A stretch of DNA of 9,560 nucleotides, from contig JAPUKX010000178.1 in NCBI GenBank assembly GCA_027295435.1, forward strand, positions 1 through 9,560, read 5' to 3'. Below, piece by piece: positions 5,990-9,560 of the stretch (its first letter is position 1; each line of letters opens with the position of its first letter). The position numbers and the translations under genes are program-made. Origin of the DNA: Planctomycetota bacterium. GTDB lineage: Bacteria; Planctomycetota; Phycisphaerae; Phycisphaerales; SM1A02. The notes beneath the pieces are model-generated. The model had not been told where the DNA came from. It ran no database searches and saw nothing but the letters and a program-made list of their open reading frames with translations.

Positions 5990-6790
5990 ATGTCTGCGAT
6001 TGACTCACGACATGCCGCCGGAATCGATCTTAAGGTCCGCGATCTTGGCGCAGTGGCCTACGCGGAGTCGCTTGCGTTGCAGCGGGACCTCCAGCGGCAG
6101 GTGATCGAGGCGAGGACGGGGTCCTGTGCAGGTGGGGTGGGGTATTTGCTGCTGGTCGAGCATGTTCCGCCGGTGATCACCGTTACTCGCCGCAAAGGGG
6201 CCCAGCAGCACGTCGTGGCTACCGAGCAGCAGCTTCGCGACGCCGGTGTCGAGGTCGCCCAGACAGACCGCGGCGGTGACGTCACCTACCACGGCCCGGG
6301 CCAGCTCGTCGTCTATCCCATCCTCGATCTGAACGTCCTTGGCCTGCGGCTGCACGGTTACATGCGGTTTCTGGAGAGGATCGTCATCGACACGCTGGCC
6401 GGCTTCGGCGTCGAGGCGCATCGCGATTCATCCGCGACCGGCGTGTGGGTGCAAAGGAAACCTCAAAACGCCGAAACGTCAACACTTCAAGATACCGCAG
6501 AGGGTGTTTCGCCGCAGGGCGTGCCCCCGCGCCAAGGAGCCAAAATCTGTGCCATGGGCGTCCGCGTTTCGAGATGGGTATCCATGCACGGCTTGGCGCT
6601 CAACGTCACGACCAATCTGGATCATTTCAACCTGATCGTGCCCTGCGGACTCGCCGGCCGAAGGGTCACCAGCTTGCAGCACGAATTGGGTGATCGCTGT
6701 CCTGCGATGAGCCTGGTGAAGCGCGTGATCGTCGAGCAATTCAGCCACGGCATCGCACAGCTTGCAGCATCGTCTAGCGGTCGCTCGTAA
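5990..6790 (+). CDS. lipB: Octanoyltransferase LipB (lipoyl/octanoyl-ACP:protein transferase), 266 aa
   Basis: It moves octanoyl groups from acyl carrier protein to lysines of lipoyl domains (E2 subunits of pyruvate and 2-oxoglutarate dehydrogenases, and GcvH), ahead of sulfur insertion by LipA. The LipB signature RGGDVTYHGPGQLVVYP is at residues 94-110. The catalytic pair is Lys185 (AKICAMGVRVSRWVSMHG) and Cys219 (NLIVPCGL), both intact. Between GVWV (151-154) and AKICAMG is a 29-residue stretch rich in Q, P, T and S where the family normally has under ten residues. The start at 5990 is picked from the typical LipB beginning (IDLKVRDLGAVAYAES) shortly after it. It has no clear Shine-Dalgarno. 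ATG at 5903, with GAGG four bases before it, would add 29 unconserved residues. No lipA is in view. Confidence 0.93.
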   Translation: MSAIDSRHAAGIDLKVRDLGAVAYAESLALQRDLQRQVIEARTGSCAGGVGYLLLVEHVPPVITVTRRKGAQQHVVATEQQLRDAGVEVAQTDRGGDVTYHGPGQLVVYPILDLNVLGLRLHGYMRFLERIVIDTLAGFGVEAHRDSSATGVWVQRKPQNAETSTLQDTAEGVSPQGVPPRQGAKICAMGVRVSRWVSMHGLALNVTTNLDHFNLIVPCGLAGRRVTSLQHELGDRCPAMSLVKRVIVEQFSHGIAQLAASSSGRS

Positions 6791-6791
6791 A

Positions 6792-6828
6792 GCGACGCAC
6801 CTTGAGTAGGCGGGACGCTACGCGTCGC
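6792..6828. terminator. Shared hairpin between convergent lipB and ompH-like genes
   Basis: The 56-base gap between the two stop codons holds GCGACGC (6792-6798) pairing with GCGTCGC (6822-6828) across 23 bases. A tighter alternative is GACGC (6814-6818) with GCGTC (6822-6826) and a 3-base loop. Position between convergent stop codons suggests a bidirectional terminator. No U-tract is seen on either strand. Confidence 0.4.
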
Positions 6829-6846
6829 GGCTATCCTTCAGAAACG

Positions 6847-7575
6847 CTACTCCACTTCCAACGCCAGTTCCTGGAGGACCTCGTCAGTGATGTCTAGCGC
6901 TTCGGGGTATCGAAGCGCGATGCGGGCGCGGATCGCAGTGTACGCTTGCACTGGGTTGGTGGCCTGCAATTCGTTGGTCGTCGGAATAAAGCGCCAGACG
7001 ATGTCGATGTTGCGCCGCTCGGCCACCACCTCGACGGCAGCGACGAGATCGCGATAAGCGTCTTCGATGTGCTCGGCGGCGAGTCGGCCTCGCCGGCGGG
7101 CCCGCTCCAGTCGCCACCGCTCCCGCTCCTGGACAATCTGTTGATACGCTCTGGCGACATCCTCGGTGAGGGGATCATCACGGTCGAGATCGCGGTGCTC
7201 CTCCATGAACGCCGCGATGGAAGCGTCAAGTTCCTCGTCGGTGGCTCTGATCTCTTCTTCCAGCTGGTCGCGTTCCTCGGCGTATTGCTCGGCTTCAAGC
7301 AACGGCCCGACCGCCTTGCCGACGTGGACGAACCCGATGCTGTACGCCCGAGCATGATCGCTGTCGCCCCAGCTCAGCCGCCGAGCCTGGTTGCGCAGCA
7401 CAAGCCGATGATCCTTATCGACCAGCGTCAACGCCTCCGCCGGACCGAGTTGGTCGGCCGAGGGGTCGTCAGCGGCCACAGCGTGCCGACCGCCTCCGCC
7501 GGTTATTGCCGAGATGTTTATCCCTAGCAGCAGGATCAACGTGCCATAGATGACGATACGTTCACGAGTGTTCAT
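6847..7575 (-). CDS. OmpH/Skp-family periplasmic chaperone-like protein (242 aa)
   Basis: OmpH/Skp proteins are periplasmic coiled-coil trimers that hold unfolded outer-membrane proteins. Residues 1-6 are polar with two Arg, 7-24 are hydrophobic (IVIYGTLILLLGINISAI), and AVA|ADD (33-38) is a likely signal-peptidase site. The beta-strand YSIGFVHVGKAVGPLLEAEQ (78-97) is the usual OmpH opening. A long charged coiled coil covers about 95-185, and the domain closes with RRNIDIVWRFIP (187-198) and the C-terminal IRARIALRYPEALDITDEVL (215-234). At 242 residues it is longer than E. coli Skp (161), partly through a linker of about 40 residues after the signal peptide. The start at 7575 has AGAGGA at 7581-7586, five bases upstream. 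It follows lepA by 94 bases on the same strand, not bamA or lpxD as in proteobacteria. Confidence 0.8.
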   Translation of the reverse strand: MNTRERIVIYGTLILLLGINISAITGGGGRHAVAADDPSADQLGPAEALTLVDKDHRLVLRNQARRLSWGDSDHARAYSIGFVHVGKAVGPLLEAEQYAEERDQLEEEIRATDEELDASIAAFMEEHRDLDRDDPLTEDVARAYQQIVQERERWRLERARRRGRLAAEHIEDAYRDLVAAVEVVAERRNIDIVWRFIPTTNELQATNPVQAYTAIRARIALRYPEALDITDEVLQELALEVE

Positions 7576-7622
7576 GGGTATCCTCTAGCTAGGGGTTCAC
7601 GCGCCTTTTGCGGCTCGACGTA

Positions 7623-7637
7623 CCGGGGTAAGCCCGG
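7623..7637 (-). terminator. Small hairpin between lepA and the ompH-like gene
   Basis: CCGGG (7623-7627) pairs with CCCGG (7633-7637) around a 5-base loop, about 30 bases after the lepA stop. No U-run follows on the minus strand. It could be a weak terminator or processing site. The bases next to the lepA stop (about 7640-7672) are noticeably AT-rich compared with the rest of the window, but I see no well-spaced promoter there. Confidence 0.25.
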
Positions 7638-7669
7638 CGGCGAAACTATTCACCAATCACGAATCAAAA

Positions 7670-9478
<1,809 letters not shown>

Positions 9479-9518
9479 CGCAAGGCTGACAAAAAGGGAC
9501 CAGATACGAAGGCGGGGA

Positions 9519-9527
9519 ATCTTATCA
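9519..9527 (-). promoter_or_regulatory. Possible extended -10 element upstream of lepA
   Basis: The minus strand reads TGATAAGAT here: a TGn extension plus TAAGAT, four of six matches to TATAAT. There is no good -35 about 17 bases upstream, as is common for extended -10 promoters. Initiation near 9512 would give a leader of about 34 bases. Tentative. Confidence 0.3.
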
Positions 9528-9560
9528 GCGCCCAGGGCAGAGGAAGGGACCGAGGCAAAG

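Noticed and set aside
7585..7592. CTAGCTAG palindrome overlapping the ompH-like ribosome-binding site
   Set aside because: An 8-bp self-complementary word cannot form a hairpin without a loop and has no second copy nearby, so it is most likely chance.

Overview
The window is GC-rich, gene-dense bacterial chromosome. It has no mobile elements, no CRISPR array and no rRNA or tRNA gene that I can recognise. I recognise uS4 (rpsD, start of gene only), a large amidophosphoribosyltransferase (purF), a WalJ/YycJ-type metallo-beta-lactamase-fold protein, LipB, an OmpH/Skp-like periplasmic chaperone and LepA (EF4). OmpH plus LipB point to a Gram-negative-type envelope and aerobic-type lipoate metabolism. 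The style of PurF (about 640 residues, N-terminus MSDAIGHNCG) and the cysteine-free uS4 N-terminus made me think of the Planctomycetota, perhaps Phycisphaerae. That lineage is an inference from resemblance and was not tested.

Layout from right to left, with most genes on the minus strand. lepA (7670-9478) is followed after 94 bases by the ompH-like gene (6847-7575). lipB (5990-6790) is on the plus strand; it converges on the ompH-like gene and diverges from the MBL-fold gene. The MBL-fold gene (4982-5842) leads through an intergenic strip almost wholly made of two hairpins into purF (2956-4872). purF is followed by two TPR-repeat genes (1722-2795 and 457-1725), which overlap by four bases (ATGA) and are probably translationally coupled. 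A 310-base gap then leads to rpsD (1-146, cut by the window edge). rpsD has its own ribosome-binding site and a possible promoter containing nested dyads.

The recognised genes are mainly housekeeping: translation (LepA, uS4), envelope biogenesis (OmpH-like), lipoylation (LipB) and the first committed step of purine synthesis (PurF). I found no convincing new multi-gene system. The parts most worth a second look are: (a) the structured region just upstream of purF; (b) the MBL-fold protein, whose metal-ligand motif reads HxDxDH instead of HxHxDH; (c) the coupled TPR pair of unknown role; (d) an insertion of about 20 residues in LipB next to its catalytic lysine; and (e) the operator-like dyads upstream of rpsD.

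Translation starts fall into two types. rpsD, both TPR genes, the MBL gene and the ompH-like gene have clear Shine-Dalgarno sequences. lepA, purF and lipB do not.
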